26,896 nt of DNA, taken from assembly GCA_028275265.1 (NCBI GenBank), contig JAPWUZ010000004.1, forward strand, positions 1 through 26,896, given 5' to 3'. Below, piece after piece: positions 25,112-26,896 of the stretch (position 1 is the first letter of the stretch; every line of letters begins with the position of its first letter). Source of the DNA: Armatimonadota bacterium (GTDB taxonomy: Bacteria > Armatimonadota > HRBIN16). The translations under genes and the position numbers were made by a program. The notes beneath the pieces are model-generated. The model was not told the origin of the DNA. It ran no database searches and saw only the letters and a list, made by a program, of their open reading frames with translations.

Positions 25112-26299
25112 ATGGCAAACATGTGGCAAATAGAGTATCCCCGACGCAAGACTCGCCCTGTACGTGTGGGCGCGGTCACCATTGGTGGTGGGCATCCTAT
25201 CGCGGTGCAGTCCATGATTACGGCGCAGACCTGGGAGGTGCAACGGGCAGCTGAACAGGTGATGCAGCTGTGGGACGCGGGCGCAGAGCTCGTGCGCATC
25301 ACCGCTCCCAACATGCGTGAGGCACAGTGCATCGGCGAAATCCGAAACATCCTTTTCCAGAAAGGCTACCGCGTGCCTCTGGTGGCAGATGTGCATCATC
25401 AGGGCACGGATATCGCCGTGGCGGTTGCACCATACGTGGACAAGATACGCATCAACCCCGGACTCTTCGTCTACCGCAAGCCGCGTGGTCGCGCCGAGGA
25501 CTACACCCCAGAAGAGCACGCACAGGAACGGCAAGCCATTGAAGAGGCACTGGTTCCCGTCATCGAGGCGTGCAAAAAGCACGGCATCGCCATGCGAATC
25601 GGCGTCAATCACGGCAGTCTCAGCGAGCGGATGCTGGTTACCTATGGCGACACCCCCGAAGGCATGGTGCAGTCGGCGATGGAATACATCGAGATTTGCG
25701 AGAAGTACGACTTCCGCGATATCGTCATCTCGATGAAAGCCAGCCGCGTGCCCATCATGCTGGCGGCAAACCGCCTGCTGGCGAAACGGCTGGACGAGAC
25801 CGGGCGCGACTATCCCATTCATCTGGGCGTGACGGAAGCAGGCGACGGAACCTATGCCCGAATCAAAAGCACCGCGGGCATCGCCACTCTGCTGGCGGAG
25901 GGCATCGGCGATACTATCCGCGTCTCACTCTCGGAAGACCCCGTGAACGAAATCCCCGTATGCTACGACATCCTGCAGGCGATGGGCTTGCGGAAAACGC
26001 AGGTAGAGTATATCGCCTGCCCTTCTTGTGGACGCACCAAGTTTGACCTACCGACCGTGCTCAATCAGGTACGCGACGCCACCAAACATCTCAAGGGACT
26101 GGACATTGCCGTGATGGGGTGTATCGTCAACGGACCCGGTGAGATGGCGGATGCGGACTACGGCTACGTGGGCAGAGCGGCGGGCAAAATAGCACTGTAT
26201 CGTGGGCGTGAGCTGGTGAAAGACAACATCCCGCAGGAGCGTGGCGTGGAAGAACTGATTAATCTGCTCAAGCAGGATGGCAAGTGGACGGAACCCTAG
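25112..26299 (+). CDS. ispG: 4-hydroxy-3-methylbut-2-enyl diphosphate synthase (IspG)
   Basis: This 395-aa protein is IspG (GcpE), which converts MEcPP to HMBPP in the MEP isoprenoid pathway with a [4Fe-4S] cluster. The opening TRPVRVGAVTIGGGHPIAVQSM (about 14-35) is a family hallmark, as are KIRINPG, RIGVNHGSL and LGVTEAG. The cluster ligands are visible: C303 and C306 in ACPSCGRTKFDL, C337 in VMGCIVNGPGE, and E344 as the known non-cysteine fourth ligand. It is the short bacterial type without the plant/chlamydial insert. It carries a short N-terminal extension relative to E. coli. An in-frame ATG nine bases later (25121) is an alternative start; neither has a strong ribosome site, the best candidate being GGCAGGA just upstream. 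The stop overlaps the stop of the convergent alanine racemase. Confidence 0.96.
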   Translation: MANMWQIEYPRRKTRPVRVGAVTIGGGHPIAVQSMITAQTWEVQRAAEQVMQLWDAGAELVRITAPNMREAQCIGEIRNILFQKGYRVPLVADVHHQGTDIAVAVAPYVDKIRINPGLFVYRKPRGRAEDYTPEEHAQERQAIEEALVPVIEACKKHGIAMRIGVNHGSLSERMLVTYGDTPEGMVQSAMEYIEICEKYDFRDIVISMKASRVPIMLAANRLLAKRLDETGRDYPIHLGVTEAGDGTYARIKSTAGIATLLAEGIGDTIRVSLSEDPVNEIPVCYDILQAMGLRKTQVEYIACPSCGRTKFDLPTVLNQVRDATKHLKGLDIAVMGCIVNGPGEMADADYGYVGRAAGKIALYRGRELVKDNIPQERGVEELINLLKQDGKWTEP

Positions 26300-26896
26300 T
26301 CCACCATGACCCGGTGCACCCTCGCCGAGAGCAAAGTCGTTACCTCATGTGGTGTGGTGCCCAGCCAGCCGGCGACTTCGTTCACTGTAATCTCTTCCCC
26401 ATCCTGCCTGCCGATAAGAGTAACCACATCGCCGATTTCGGCACCGGTGTCGGTGGCATCGAGCATCATCTGGTCCATACACACCCGCCCGATGACGGGT
26501 ACCCGCCTGCCTCTCAGCAGCACCTGCGCCCTGTTGCCCAGGGCACGTAGATAGCCATCGCCATAGCCCACAGGCACGGTTGCCACAAGCGTCTCCCTCC
26601 GTGCGATAAATGTGGCTCCATAGCCCACCGATGTTCCTGCGGAGATACGGCGCAGGGCAGTTACCCGGGTATGCAGTGAAAGCGCGGGGCGCAATCCCAG
26701 CTCCGCTGACCTGTAACCCGAAGACGCAATGCCATATACCAGCAATCCGCAGCGCACCATGTCTGCAGCCGCCTCCGGCACGTTCAGCACCGCTGCACTG
26801 GCAGCTGCGTGGCGCATTAATGGTCTGCCCAATCGGTGCGACACCTCTCCGGCAATGCGCTCGAACAGGTTCCACTGCGAGCGGGTTAGGTCGGCA
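26296..26896 (-). CDS. alr: Alanine racemase, C-terminal part, cut by window edge
   Basis: This is the last 199 codons of alanine racemase, the PLP enzyme that makes D-alanine for peptidoglycan. The gene starts beyond 26896. The visible part contains the end of the barrel (HAAASAAVLNVPEAAADMVRCGLLVYGI) and the C-terminal beta domain with VGYGATFIA, whose Tyr is the second catalytic base, plus VGYGDGYLR and RVCMDQMMLD, the racemase signature. An internal GTG at 26844 is not the true start: the frame continues to the window end (TRSQWNLFERIAGEV). Partner and regulation cannot be seen. It ends tail to tail with ispG, sharing a CTAG. Confidence 0.95.
   Translation of the reverse strand, partial: ADLTRSQWNLFERIAGEVSHRLGRPLMRHAAASAAVLNVPEAAADMVRCGLLVYGIASSGYRSAELGLRPALSLHTRVTALRRISAGTSVGYGATFIARRETLVATVPVGYGDGYLRALGNRAQVLLRGRRVPVIGRVCMDQMMLDATDTGAEIGDVVTLIGRQDGEEITVNEVAGWLGTTPHEVTTLLSARVHRVMVD

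Noticed and set aside
1..26896. tRNA, rRNA, CRISPR arrays, transposases, prophage genes and attachment sites
   Set aside because: I looked for cloverleaf-like blocks, regularly spaced repeats and recombinase motifs by eye and found none I could support.

Overview
The window is a GC-rich stretch of a bacterial chromosome with densely packed genes and good Shine-Dalgarno sites (AGGAGG-type). It holds 15 genes or gene fragments. I saw no rRNA, tRNA, CRISPR array, transposase or phage gene. Several proteins carry Sec signal peptides and one looks like a small outer-membrane barrel, so the cell is probably diderm. The mix is a tricorn-type protease, an exported unknown glycosidase-like protein, GH2 beta-mannosidase, phytanoyl-CoA dioxygenase, AddB-like nuclease, IspG and a PMT/ArnT-type glycosyltransferase. 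That mix, plus several dispersed palindromic repeats, resembles Armatimonadota or a similar environmental, possibly thermophilic, lineage. This is inference only: no phylogenetic marker is present.

Layout. (1) 158-946 (+) is a phytanoyl-CoA dioxygenase-type Fe(II)/2-oxoglutarate oxygenase, tail to tail with a small single-membrane-segment protein of unknown function (947-1396, -). (2) 1500-4598 (+) is a 1032-aa AddB/RexB-like nuclease with a complete Fe-S cysteine set but a weakened Walker A and no AddA partner in view. It converges on a secreted 892-aa protein (4727-7405, -) that looks like an uncharacterised clan-A glycosidase with a beta-galactosidase-like amidotransferase-fold domain. (3) 7683-10231 (+) is a two-gene, ATGA-coupled operon of a nicotinate phosphoribosyltransferase-family protein and an N-acylglucosamine/cellobiose 2-epimerase-family protein. 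(4) 10272-14388 (-) is an operon behind a near-consensus promoter: an exported M23 (LytM-like) metallopeptidase gene split by an apparent 1-nt frameshift, then two beta-propeller-like proteins of unknown function. (5) 14581-17121 (-) is a GH2 beta-mannosidase, and 17584-20778 (+) is an exported tricorn-type S41 protease. (6) 20865-21377 (+) is thiol peroxidase Tpx; 21593-24381 (+) is a GT39/ArnT-like membrane glycosyltransferase overlapping a glycerate kinase. (7) 24478-25011 (+) is a small outer-membrane-like protein with its own strong promoter and terminator. (8) 25112-26299 (+) is IspG of the MEP isoprenoid pathway, sharing a CTAG stop with a convergent alanine racemase cut by the right edge.

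How they fit together. Most genes are independent housekeeping or accessory units. Two themes stand out: carbohydrate handling (sugar 2-epimerase, beta-mannosidase, exported glycosidase-like protein, glycosyltransferase) and exported protein/peptidoglycan processing (M23 peptidase, tricorn-type protease, propeller proteins, alanine racemase). The most unusual items are the NAPRTase/2-epimerase operon, the exported unknown 892-aa protein, the frameshifted M23 operon, and three different palindromic repeat types in intergenic DNA.
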